Under the pieces are notes generated by a model. The model saw only the letters and a program-made list of their open reading frames with translations, ran no database searches and had not been told where the DNA came from. The position numbers and the translations under genes were made by a program. Shown piece by piece: positions 14,895-22,125 of a DNA stretch of 23,054 bases. The stretch spans positions 1 to 23,054 of the IMG/VR virus record IMGVR_UViG_3300042465_004510; one strand, 5' to 3'. The stretch comes from a virus. Each line of letters opens with the position of its first letter. The first letter of the stretch is position 1.

Positions 14895-15281
14895 ATGCGA
14901 GCACGTGAGTTTGTCAGTGCCGTGTTGTCAGAAACAACTGATGCTAAAATTTCCAAACGTCAGCAATACTCTACCCGTGGGTTGAATATTTTTTCAAAGA
15001 AGATAGACAGTTACGATAGACTGTATGATTTAAATCGGTTAATGATGGCTGTAGCCAGCAGTGATGGAATAAACCCAATAGAAATGAATGCCGAAAGTTG
15101 GGTAGGTAAACACAATACTGCACACCCCTACACCAAAGAAGAACAAGCCATGCTTAAATTAGCATACAAAGCTGCCGGTCTAGCGCATATAGATTTAAAT
15201 AACGGTGATTTAGATAGTGAAGAAGCGCCTGGAGGCAACACTGTTAGTCCGGTTGTAAGTTTCAAAGGCTATCCAAGATGA
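14895..15281 (+). CDS. targeted internal protein A, tandem paralogue
   Basis: 128 residues starting MRAREFVSAVLSETTD and ending SPVVSFKGYPR. The start shows a T4-like targeting peptide with L-S-E at 11-13. The body has RLYDLNRLMMAVASSDG and ESWVGKHNTAHPYTKEEQAMLKLAYKAAGL, a small helical domain of a type I remember from other phages. It overlaps the next gene by ATGA. That neighbour has the same ends (MRAREF and SPVKAFKGYPR), showing an old tandem duplication. Confidence 0.65.
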   Translation: MRAREFVSAVLSETTDAKISKRQQYSTRGLNIFSKKIDSYDRLYDLNRLMMAVASSDGINPIEMNAESWVGKHNTAHPYTKEEQAMLKLAYKAAGLAHIDLNNGDLDSEEAPGGNTVSPVVSFKGYPR

Positions 15282-15667
15282 GAGCCCGAGAGTTTATCAC
15301 CGAGCAGGCTGCACAGTTGCCTTCTGAACAAGCTGATCCCATGCGTTATACCTATGTGGTTCCCGGACTCAGTGCCTCGGATCCATATCGCAATTATAGA
15401 TTTGGTGTAGCCCTAGCTCGAGCAAGAAGCGAAGCAATAAAAGATGATGTAAACCCCGACATGCCTGCATGGCATGATGAAACTGCATTTGGTGAGCATG
15501 GTATTATTGCTGGCATGACGCCTGGCATTGATAAACTTATTGATGCCGCATTGACAATGACAAAAACGCCAGGCGGTAAACACATGGTGTCAAGTGGGCC
15601 CAGTGAAGAGCCCAAATCAGTAACTACACAAAGCCCTGTAAAGGCATTTAAAGGATATCCTCGGTAA
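15278..15667 (+). CDS. targeted internal protein B, tandem paralogue
   Basis: 129 residues, almost the same length as the gene before it and with the same first six residues (MRAREF) and the same last pattern (SPVKAFKGYPR). The likely cleavage is after I-T-E at residue 9. The core differs: YRNYRFGVALARARSEAI, DDVNPDMPAWHDETAFGEHG and PGIDKLIDAALTMTKTPGGKH. The W-H and H-G features near 64-75 take the place of the WVGKHNTAHP region of copy A. Function unknown. Confidence 0.65.
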   Translation: MRAREFITEQAAQLPSEQADPMRYTYVVPGLSASDPYRNYRFGVALARARSEAIKDDVNPDMPAWHDETAFGEHGIIAGMTPGIDKLIDAALTMTKTPGGKHMVSSGPSEEPKSVTTQSPVKAFKGYPR

Positions 15668-15673
15668 ACTATT

Positions 15674-16111
15674 ATGAAAAAACTTTTAATTCTTTTAGCA
15701 CTTGTGCCTTGCTTGGCTATTGCACAACCCAAACAACGACCTGGCGTTATATATGACGCTGTGATTACCAGAGTCATAGACGGTGACACAGTAGGCATTG
15801 CTGCCACTTGGTTGCCTGCACCACTCAAACCAGAACTCAGTGTTCGTGTGTACGGTGTGGACACGCCGGAAAAAGGGCATCGTGCTCAGTGCCCTAGTGA
15901 AGCACAGCGTGGTGAAGCAGCCACAGCATTTACCAAGCAAGCAATTGCTAATGCACAAAAACGACAAATTGTACTCATGGACTGGGACAAGTATGGCGGC
16001 CGTGTACTGGGCGATGTGCTACTGAATGGACAAAGCCTGCGTGGCATGCTGATTGCCAACGGTTTTGCCCGTGAATACTACGGCGAAGCCAAAACTAGTT
16101 GGTGTAATTGA
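15674..16111 (+). CDS. secreted staphylococcal-nuclease-like nuclease (SNase)
   Basis: 145 residues. An N-terminal signal peptide (MKKLLILLALVPCLAIA, cut near residue 17) is followed by a complete SNase-fold domain. Calcium and catalytic residues are all present: Asp36/Asp38 in VIDGDT, Arg58 in SVRVYGVDTPE with Asp63 and Glu66, and Arg110 in DKYGGRV (equivalent to SNase Asp21, Arg35, Asp40, Glu43 and Arg87). The family cuts DNA and RNA to 3'-phosphate products. Export to the periplasm is implied, so targets could be host or superinfecting DNA at the envelope. It sits between internal-protein genes and the terminase, an odd place for a secreted enzyme. A predicted lipoprotein is unlikely because LVPCLAI is not a good lipobox. 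Confidence 0.85.
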   Translation: MKKLLILLALVPCLAIAQPKQRPGVIYDAVITRVIDGDTVGIAATWLPAPLKPELSVRVYGVDTPEKGHRAQCPSEAQRGEAATAFTKQAIANAQKRQIVLMDWDKYGGRVLGDVLLNGQSLRGMLIANGFAREYYGEAKTSWCN

Positions 16112-16121
16112 TAGACACTGC

Positions 16122-16154
16122 CTGCGGGCACGAGTAAATATGGCATGCCCGCAG
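16122..16154 (+). promoter_or_regulatory. inverted repeat flanking TAAATA box and terminase start
   Basis: CTGCGGGCA (16122-16130) and TGCCCGCAG (16146-16154) are perfect 9-bp arms. The 15-base loop contains the TAAATA box at 16135-16140, and the right arm includes most of the terminase ATG (16145-16147). In DNA this frames a late promoter; in a read-through RNA it would hide the start codon. Confidence 0.6.
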
Positions 16155-17695
16155 TTACCGAAACAGCATTAATTAAAAGTCCATACTCTTCAACAGTTTA
16201 CACCGATGAACAGATTGAAGAGTTTGTCAAATGCGCCGACCCCATCACTGGTCCAGAATATTTCATGGACAATTTTTTCTATATTCAACATCCCACACGT
16301 GGTAGAATGTTGTATCATCCATACGAATACCAAAAGCGGTTGATATATACCTATCACAACTATCGTTTCAGCATTTCAATGATGCCTCGACAAACAGGTA
16401 AGTCAACATCGGCAGCAGGTTACTTGTTGTGGTATGCCATGTTTGTACCTGATTCAACAATTTTAGTAGCCGCACACAAGTATACCGGCTCTCAAGAGAT
16501 CATGCAACGTATTCGATATGCTTACGAAAGCGTACCGGATCACATTAGAGCTGGTGTAACAAGTTACAACAAAGGTAACTTGGACTTTGATAACGGCAGT
16601 CGTATTGTGTCAGCAACAACCACTGAAAACACCGGTCGTGGTATGAGTATATCACTGCTATACGCAGACGAGTTTGCGTTTGTGCGACCTACTATTGCCA
16701 CAGAGTTTTGGACTTCTATTAGCCCCACACTGGCCACAGGTGGTAAGGCCATTATCACATCAACTCCCAACAGTGATGAAGACCAGTTTGCTTTGCTGTG
16801 GAAAGGTGCCAATCGTTGCGAAGACGAGTTTGGCAATCCCACCAATGTTGGCGTAAACGGATTCAAAGCATATCGCAGTTTTTGGAACGAACACCCGGAC
16901 AGGGATGAAACTTGGGCCAAACAACAACGTGCGGCCCTGGGAGTGGACCGGTTCCGACGAGAGATGGATTGTGAATTCATCATCAATGATGAAACACTAA
17001 TTGCGCCAACCAAGTTGTTTGATTTACAGGGTGTAGATCCCTTGTACAAAACAGGCGAAGTACGTTGGTACAAGCGACCAGAACGAGACAAAATTTATGT
17101 AGTAGGCCTGGACCCTAGTTTGGGCACTGGCGGCGACCCAGCAGCCATTCAAGTATTCGAAGCCAACACCACAGAACAAATTGCTGAATGGCGACACAAC
17201 AAAAGCGATATTGTTACGCAGGTTAGAACCCTAGTAGATATAATACACCACCTCAATGAGGTGGTCAAAGATCCCAAGAGCATTTACTACAGCGTAGAAA
17301 ATAACAGCATCGGTGAAGCCGCATTGATTAGCATTGCTGAATACGGAGAACAAAACATTGAAGGTTATTTCCTCAGTGAACCAGGTCGAAATCGCAAAGG
17401 ATTTAATACCAGCAACAAACCCAAACTTGCAGCCTGCGCCAAGTTAAAGCACTTGATAGAATCCAACAGATTAGGTATCAACAGCCGTAGTCTAGTAAGT
17501 GAATTAAAAACATTTGTTGCCAGTGGCGCCAGTTATGCAGCCAAAATGGGAGAAACCGACGATCTTGTGATGTCGACATTGCTAGTAATCCGTATGTTGA
17601 AAGTATTGCAAGATTACCACCCCAATCTTGACACACAAATGCGTGATCACCAAGATACTATAATTGAGCCATTGCCGTTTGTTATGACCTTGTAA
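16145..17695 (+). CDS. 17: large terminase subunit, gp17-like
   Basis: 516 residues (T4 gp17 is 610). The ATPase domain has Walker A as MPRQTGKST with Lys86, and Walker B as LLYADEFAF with Asp175 and Glu176 as catalytic carboxylate. The nuclease domain starts with VVGLDPSLGTGGD (Asp323, Asp331), continues with SVENNSIGEAAL (Glu385) and ends with TDDLVMSTLL (Asp472/473), the RNase-H-type triad of T4 gp17. It pumps DNA into the prohead and cuts it. The ATG at 16145 is four bases after a TAAATA box; no ribosome site is visible, so a leaderless late mRNA is suggested. It is shorter than T4 mainly at the ends. Confidence 0.93.
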   Translation: MPAVTETALIKSPYSSTVYTDEQIEEFVKCADPITGPEYFMDNFFYIQHPTRGRMLYHPYEYQKRLIYTYHNYRFSISMMPRQTGKSTSAAGYLLWYAMFVPDSTILVAAHKYTGSQEIMQRIRYAYESVPDHIRAGVTSYNKGNLDFDNGSRIVSATTTENTGRGMSISLLYADEFAFVRPTIATEFWTSISPTLATGGKAIITSTPNSDEDQFALLWKGANRCEDEFGNPTNVGVNGFKAYRSFWNEHPDRDETWAKQQRAALGVDRFRREMDCEFIINDETLIAPTKLFDLQGVDPLYKTGEVRWYKRPERDKIYVVGLDPSLGTGGDPAAIQVFEANTTEQIAEWRHNKSDIVTQVRTLVDIIHHLNEVVKDPKSIYYSVENNSIGEAALISIAEYGEQNIEGYFLSEPGRNRKGFNTSNKPKLAACAKLKHLIESNRLGINSRSLVSELKTFVASGASYAAKMGETDDLVMSTLLVIRMLKVLQDYHPNLDTQMRDHQDTIIEPLPFVMTL

Positions 17696-17701
17696 TAAAT
17701 A
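17696..17701 (+). promoter_or_regulatory. TAAATA late-promoter box before the 694-residue protein
   Basis: AATAAATAATAG overlaps the terminase stop region and ends six bases before the next ATG at 17708. The spacing is that of a late promoter with the start codon at the transcription start, so the message would be leaderless. Confidence 0.45.
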
Positions 17702-17707
17702 ATAGAT

Positions 17708-19792
17708 ATGAAAAATAATGCTGAACAGTCACTTTACGACTTACTAATAACACAAAATCTTGAACCAGAAATTTTAGATTCTGCAGGCAAGCCCGTCACT
17801 GATCCCAGCAAAGCTGAATTGTTTAGTTTTGATTATGTCACTGAGAATCAAGATTACGGCACTGTGGTTATTTTAATAGGCGACAATAACCAACTAGAAG
17901 TTTACTTTGGGGACAATCTTGGTCGCGGCATGGAGGCCAATGACAAAAGTGCTTGGTATGATTTCCTGCACCAACTCAAGAGCTTTGCAAGTCGTAACAT
18001 GATGACGTTTGGATTGAATAACATTGCCCGATTAAAGTATACCATGAAAGGCATGGCTGCCATCAAAGAAGGCTTGTTTGAAGGATATTACGGCCGAAAA
18101 AATATCAGCTACAGCGACCAGCCCAAGCAAGTGCGTTTGATGATCAAACACAATCGCAACATTGACGAAGGCGAAGCACGATATCGTGCAATAGAAAGCT
18201 TGTTTGTAGAAACCGCCGAAGGCGAACGGTTTAAATTGCCATTCCGTAATCTCATGGGCGGCCGAATCATGGCTAGACATGTCAGCGAAGGTGGGACACC
18301 ATATGATGCATTTGGCCAGCACATTGTTGAAGTAATTTCTGAAATAGGAACACTATCTAGATTTATACGAGCAACCCGTGGGAAACAATTTGCCGGACAC
18401 ACCGATGAATTGGTTGAAATTGCATTGCGACATTATAGCGATCTCAAGGATAAAGCAAAGCGAATGATAAGTCATCGAGGTTACTTGGAAGAACGAGATA
18501 TGTTTGATCCTGCAGAAATTTCTGAAAGTTCTGCCACAACGGATGTCATTCGAGACTTGTTCATTGAACAAAACGTAGATCAACGCATTGAAGAAGCATT
18601 ACCAATTCTAGCCCAGCTAGCAAACAAAAAGGAAAACAAAATGAGAGAAGCAGACGAATTTGAGTCCTGGACCAATCAGGTCATGGAGGGTACATGGGCG
18701 TTGCCAGATACACCAGAAGCTGATGCCAAGCTCAAAGAATTAATGAGCAAACCACTGATAGTGGGTGCCGATGCAACCAATGCCACTGAACAACTCTACG
18801 ACTTAGTTGGCGATGATGTGTTGTTTGATCGTTTAAACGACCTAGCAGATGCAGATCCCACGGCCAACTGCTGGGATGACGAAGACGTTATTAACCGACT
18901 TGGTGAGTTGGGTATCGACGTCAACCCCACTGTAAATGACATGGCACAAGATGCCGAAGCTGATGCTGAAAAAATGAACGAAGATGAAGACCACAGCCCA
19001 GTGGCCAATGCTATTACTCGTAGAATCTTGATGCAACGTCCAGACTTGCTGGAGAAATACGGTCCTGTAGCAGTCACGCAAGCCATTGACGATGTTGCAG
19101 ATTTTGTAGGTGATACGGAAGAAATTGGGTCAAGTGATGTCAGTGGTTGGATCAGACAAGTTGAACAGTCATTGGGCGGAGTAAATGAAGGTGATTTAAA
19201 CTTAATGCGTAAACGTGCCGGCATCCAGCAAGAGGCTGAAGAAGTCAACGAAGGCTTGGACCCAGCAAAACAACAACGACTCGACGATTTAATTGATCAA
19301 TATAAAGATGCTACTGACCCAATAGGTTATGATGACGATGCAGCTGATCCAAGTGAAGTCATTGCTCAAATAAGACAAGAGTTTGGTGATAAAATTGCTG
19401 ATACCATAGAACAAGGCCCTAGCTCACATTTTCCAAGAGATAATCACGCTCGTGGGTACGATCCACTAAATTCTTATGGAAGCTCACCTCGAGTAACAAA
19501 AGCCGGCAAGGTCAATCGTCAAGATGTTGCTTCTCTTAAAAGCAGATTACAACAACGAGCTGGTATCCACGCCGAACCAGCATTGCCAGAAGGTATTTTA
19601 GACACGGCTAAAAAGATTGGCAGTCGAGTGTTTGACAAATTAGGCGGCGGCAGTGATGAAGAGTTACTCAACAAGCTACGCAAAGACGCAGGCCTACCAC
19701 CAAGAATGGCTGTTCCAAATAAAAAAGATGTCGGCGAAGACCTTGACACTGACGGCGTCATGATGACTCGACCATCAAATATGAGTAGTTGA
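17708..19792 (+). CDS. large conserved phage protein of unknown function
   Basis: 694 residues. The N-terminal half (1-315) looks like a globular unit: GTVVILIGDNNQLEVYFGDN at about 52-71, WYDFLHQLKSFASRN, LKYTMKGMAAIKEGLFEGYY, and EGERFKLPFRNLMGGRIMAR at about 174-193. The C-terminal half is acidic and partly disordered, with WTNQVMEGTWALPDTPEA near 325, a helical acidic region, and three short repeats of the kind LNLMRKRAGI, LKSRLQQRAGI and LLNKLRKDAGL. Candidate gp21-type sites L-F-E|G and L-P-E|G occur. A virion-internal or packaging-linked role is possible because it follows the large terminase, but I do not recognise a family with known function. The unit ends at a clear terminator 24 bases downstream. 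Confidence 0.7.
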   Translation: MKNNAEQSLYDLLITQNLEPEILDSAGKPVTDPSKAELFSFDYVTENQDYGTVVILIGDNNQLEVYFGDNLGRGMEANDKSAWYDFLHQLKSFASRNMMTFGLNNIARLKYTMKGMAAIKEGLFEGYYGRKNISYSDQPKQVRLMIKHNRNIDEGEARYRAIESLFVETAEGERFKLPFRNLMGGRIMARHVSEGGTPYDAFGQHIVEVISEIGTLSRFIRATRGKQFAGHTDELVEIALRHYSDLKDKAKRMISHRGYLEERDMFDPAEISESSATTDVIRDLFIEQNVDQRIEEALPILAQLANKKENKMREADEFESWTNQVMEGTWALPDTPEADAKLKELMSKPLIVGADATNATEQLYDLVGDDVLFDRLNDLADADPTANCWDDEDVINRLGELGIDVNPTVNDMAQDAEADAEKMNEDEDHSPVANAITRRILMQRPDLLEKYGPVAVTQAIDDVADFVGDTEEIGSSDVSGWIRQVEQSLGGVNEGDLNLMRKRAGIQQEAEEVNEGLDPAKQQRLDDLIDQYKDATDPIGYDDDAADPSEVIAQIRQEFGDKIADTIEQGPSSHFPRDNHARGYDPLNSYGSSPRVTKAGKVNRQDVASLKSRLQQRAGIHAEPALPEGILDTAKKIGSRVFDKLGGGSDEELLNKLRKDAGLPPRMAVPNKKDVGEDLDTDGVMMTRPSNMSS

Positions 19793-19815
19793 CCTAAAAA
19801 CTAACTTCTGATAAA

Positions 19816-19839
19816 AAAAGGCAGATCTTTCTGCCTTTT
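19816..19839 (+). terminator. rho-independent terminator
   Basis: A perfect 10-bp stem, AAAAGGCAGA (19816-19825) and TCTGCCTTTT (19830-19839), with loop TCTT, followed by CCTTT. The T-rich right arm and the A-run at the left allow termination in either direction. It closes the late operon before the gp32 promoter. Confidence 0.85.
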
Positions 19840-19842
19840 CCT

Positions 19843-19871
19843 TTGACAAACTAAATAAAAGCACGTATACT
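19843..19871 (+). promoter_or_regulatory. sigma70-like promoter of gp32
   Basis: TTGACA at 19843-19848, 17-bp spacer, TATACT at 19866-19871. It follows the terminator at once. Transcription would start near 19878, leaving about 64 bases of leader with GAAAGG at 19926-19931 before the ATG. Confidence 0.85.
19852..19857 (+). promoter_or_regulatory. TAAATA late-promoter box inside the gp32 promoter spacer
   Basis: ACTAAATAAAAG lies within the spacer of the sigma70-like promoter, so gp32 may have overlapping early and late starts. The two modes could not be used at once. The match is the core only. Confidence 0.35.
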
Positions 19872-19941
19872 CAGTAGTGTGTACGTTAGTAAATTACACA
19901 TAGGCTTACATAGGCATTTAATTCTGAAAGGTAAAAACACT

Positions 19942-20922
19942 ATGGCATCATTAGCAGAAATCCGCGCAAGACTCGCAGCCGCAGAGTCTAACAAGGGCGG
20001 TCAATCACAAGGCGGCGACAACGCAATTTACCCACACTGGAACATTGATGAAGGCGCAAGCGCAACTCTGCGTTTCCTCCCAGATGGCAACAGTAAAAAC
20101 ACTTTTTTCTGGGTGGAACGAGCAATGATTAAATTGCCGTTTGCCGGTATCAAAGGTGAGATGGAATCCAAACAAGTTCAAGTACAAGTTCCTTGTGTTG
20201 AGATGTGGGGCGAAGCTTGCCCAATCTTGGCAGAAGTACGCACTTGGTTCAAGGACAAGAGTCTGGAAGACATGGGCCGTAAATATTGGAAGAAACGCAG
20301 TTATGTCATGCAGGGTTTCGTACGTGAAAATCCTCTCAGTGATGACAAGAGTCCAGAGAATCCAATCCGTAGATTTATCATTGGTCCACAAATCTTTGCT
20401 ACCATCAAGTCAGCATTGATGGATCCTGAGTTGGAAGAATTGCCAACAGACTTGCTACGTGGCTTGGATTTCCGTATCACAAAAACCAGCAAAGGCGGCT
20501 ATGCTGACTACTCCACCTCCAAGTGGGCTCGTAAAGAATCAGCACTAACCGAAGCTGAACAAGTTGCTGTTGAAGCGCATGGCTTGTTTGACTTGAGCAC
20601 ATTCCTGCCCAAGAAACCCGGCGATGTTGAACTTCGTGTAATGAAAGAAATGTTTGAAGCATCAGTAGATGGTCAACCATATGACACAGAGCGTTGGGGA
20701 CAATACTTCCGTCCTGCTGGTGTACAAGCACCTGCTGGCACCGCACCAGAAGCGGCACCTAAAGCAGTGTCAGCACCAGCGGCTAGCAAACCAGCAATGG
20801 ATGATGAGCCCCCTTTTGACACTGACGAAGCACCGGCAGCATCTGCGCCAGTGGCAGCCCCCAAGACCACACAGAAGGCCGAGGATATCTTGGCCATGAT
20901 TCGTGCTAGACAAAAACAATAA
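19942..20922 (+). CDS. 32: single-stranded DNA-binding protein, gp32-like
   Basis: 326 residues from the ATG at 19942 (T4 gp32 is 301). A GTG at 19879 opens the same frame but lies on the transcription start, lacks a ribosome site, and its extra 21 residues are unlike the family. The N-terminal MASLAEIRARLAA is the cooperativity region. The core has WNIDEGASATLRFLPDGNS, VPCVEMWGEACPIL, DMGRKYWKKRSYVMQGFV and NPIRRFIIGPQIF. The acidic C-terminus has DDEPPFDTDE and ends EDILAMIRARQKQ, the protein-docking tail. It coats single-stranded DNA in replication and recombination. Only Cys85 and Cys93 of the T4 zinc ligands seem kept (His64 and the last Cys are replaced). Confidence 0.88.
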   Translation: MASLAEIRARLAAAESNKGGQSQGGDNAIYPHWNIDEGASATLRFLPDGNSKNTFFWVERAMIKLPFAGIKGEMESKQVQVQVPCVEMWGEACPILAEVRTWFKDKSLEDMGRKYWKKRSYVMQGFVRENPLSDDKSPENPIRRFIIGPQIFATIKSALMDPELEELPTDLLRGLDFRITKTSKGGYADYSTSKWARKESALTEAEQVAVEAHGLFDLSTFLPKKPGDVELRVMKEMFEASVDGQPYDTERWGQYFRPAGVQAPAGTAPEAAPKAVSAPAASKPAMDDEPPFDTDEAPAASAPVAAPKTTQKAEDILAMIRARQKQ

Positions 20923-20934
20923 ACTTGTTAACGG

Positions 20935-20956
20935 TGGGTGTCCGCAAGGATGCCCA
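20935..20956 (+). terminator. hairpin with GCAA loop after gp32
   Basis: Arms TGGGTGTCC (20935-20943) and GGATGCCCA (20948-20956) form nine pairs, two of them G-T, capped by GCAA, a GNRA tetraloop. It is followed by CTTTGT, a weak T-tract. It could end or attenuate transcription after gp32, or stabilise the mRNA end. Its place between gp32 and the radical SAM gene supports treating it as non-coding. Confidence 0.5.
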
Positions 20957-20981
20957 CTTTGTCACTTATAACTACAACTTG

Positions 20982-22052
20982 ATGATAGAAGAAATCGAAT
21001 GGGAAATTAGCAGTCTTTGTAATGCTAGTTGCCCACAATGCCCACGTAATATCAATGGCGGAGCCACTTGGCCAGATTTGCCATTGACAGTTACCAGCGT
21101 CGATACGTTTTTGTTACCAGACGTTGCCAAGTTGTTACAGCAAGTTAAACGATTGTACCTGTGCGGCACCTACGGTGATCCAATTACCAACAAGCACTTG
21201 CTGAAGATTATTAAAACTGTGCGTGAAATAAACCCAGGTATCACCATTGATATTCACACCAACGGTGGACTACACAGTACTCAATACTGGCAGCATCTAG
21301 CTGAGTTGATTAATGGTAATGGCACTGTGTATTTTGCAATTGACGGGTTGGAAGATACCAATCACTTGTATCGTGTGAATGTAGATTTTGACAAAGCATT
21401 TGGCAATGCCTTGGCTTATATAAAAGCAGGCGGCACAGCAGTTTGGGATTTTATTGTATTCAAACACAACGAACATCAAGTTGACACTGCACAATCTTTG
21501 GCAAAAAGTTCTGGCTTTAAGAAAATTAATTTTAAAAAGTCCAGTAGATTTTTTGACAAGAATCACAGCTTCATTGACAAGTATCCGGTGTTGAATAGCC
21601 AGAAAGAAGTTGCATACTATTTGGAACCCAGCCAAAAGTTTTTGAACAATGACTATGAAAAAATTCATTGGTTCAACAACAACCAACAGTTAACTGAGTA
21701 TTTTAGTACCACCAGCATTAGTTGCTATAGTAAACAAATCAAAAAAATATTTGTCACTGTAGAGGGATATGTTTTTCCCTGTGGCTGGTTGCATGATCGC
21801 ATGTACGGTGAGAAGTCCACAAATCATCGTGACCAAATACAGTTAGACCACTTGTGGGAAATTGCAGGAGGAAAACGCCGATCCAATATTCATCACACTG
21901 CTGTGACAGATATTATTGCCGGTGATGGTAGTTGGTTTGACACCATTGAAAAGTCCTGGACCAATAGTAATCGACTTGAACGCTGTGGGTTACATTGTGG
22001 ACAAGAGATCAACTTAATCAAATACCAGAATGATATCACCTACGATTTATAA
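20982..22052 (+). CDS. radical SAM enzyme with C-terminal auxiliary Fe-S cysteines
   Basis: 356 residues from the ATG at 20982. A TTG at 20925 would add 19 residues that run through the hairpin. The radical SAM motif is Cys13-x3-Cys17-x2-Cys20 (CNASCPQC), preceded by IEWEIS as the first strand. LCGTYGDP near 62-69 and IDIHTNGG near 91-98 are the usual SAM-contact strands. The C-terminus keeps four cysteines (Cys248, Cys267, Cys335 and Cys339), a SPASM or twitch-like arrangement that would hold an extra cluster. It should cleave SAM to a 5'-deoxyadenosyl radical; the substrate is unknown. Members of this family modify peptides, sugars or cofactors. It precedes a PLP-enzyme-like gene by 73 bases. 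Confidence 0.8.
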   Translation: MIEEIEWEISSLCNASCPQCPRNINGGATWPDLPLTVTSVDTFLLPDVAKLLQQVKRLYLCGTYGDPITNKHLLKIIKTVREINPGITIDIHTNGGLHSTQYWQHLAELINGNGTVYFAIDGLEDTNHLYRVNVDFDKAFGNALAYIKAGGTAVWDFIVFKHNEHQVDTAQSLAKSSGFKKINFKKSSRFFDKNHSFIDKYPVLNSQKEVAYYLEPSQKFLNNDYEKIHWFNNNQQLTEYFSTTSISCYSKQIKKIFVTVEGYVFPCGWLHDRMYGEKSTNHRDQIQLDHLWEIAGGKRRSNIHHTAVTDIIAGDGSWFDTIEKSWTNSNRLERCGLHCGQEINLIKYQNDITYDL

Positions 22053-22066
22053 TTGCCCAAACGCAC

Positions 22067-22100
22067 TTGCACATTGGACTACTAGTGTGTTAAACTCACT
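22067..22100 (+). promoter_or_regulatory. possible extended -10 promoter with operator-like dyad
   Basis: TTGCAC at 22067-22072, 18-bp spacer, TAAACT at 22091-22096 preceded by TGT. The -10 is overlapped by an imperfect 17-base dyad AGTGTGTTAAACTCACT (22084-22100), 7 of 8 arm positions paired. It shares GTGTTA-AC with the dyad at 3131-3145. The leader to the ATG at 22126 is about 25 bases, without an obvious ribosome site. Confidence 0.4.
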
Positions 22101-22125
22101 GTTACAAGTAAAAAAGTAATACGCA

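Noticed and set aside
15193-15198. TAAATA inside the first tandem paralogue
   Set aside because: Internal to a coding region, with no gene start at a suitable distance.
18796-19248. Minus-strand open frame of 150 codons opposite the 694-residue gene
   Set aside because: Ser-rich composition follows from the acidic sense strand; no start signals and no recognisable domain.
19879-19941. GTG start extending gp32 by 21 residues
   Set aside because: It lies on the predicted transcription start without a ribosome site, while ATG at 19942 has GAAAGG and a family-like N-terminus.
20967-20972. TATAAC as a -10 box for the radical SAM gene
   Set aside because: No -35 match at a proper distance and no extended -10; too weak to list as a promoter.
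20925-20981. TTG start extending the radical SAM protein
   Set aside because: The added 19 residues run through the hairpin at 20935-20956 and precede the natural first strand of the fold.
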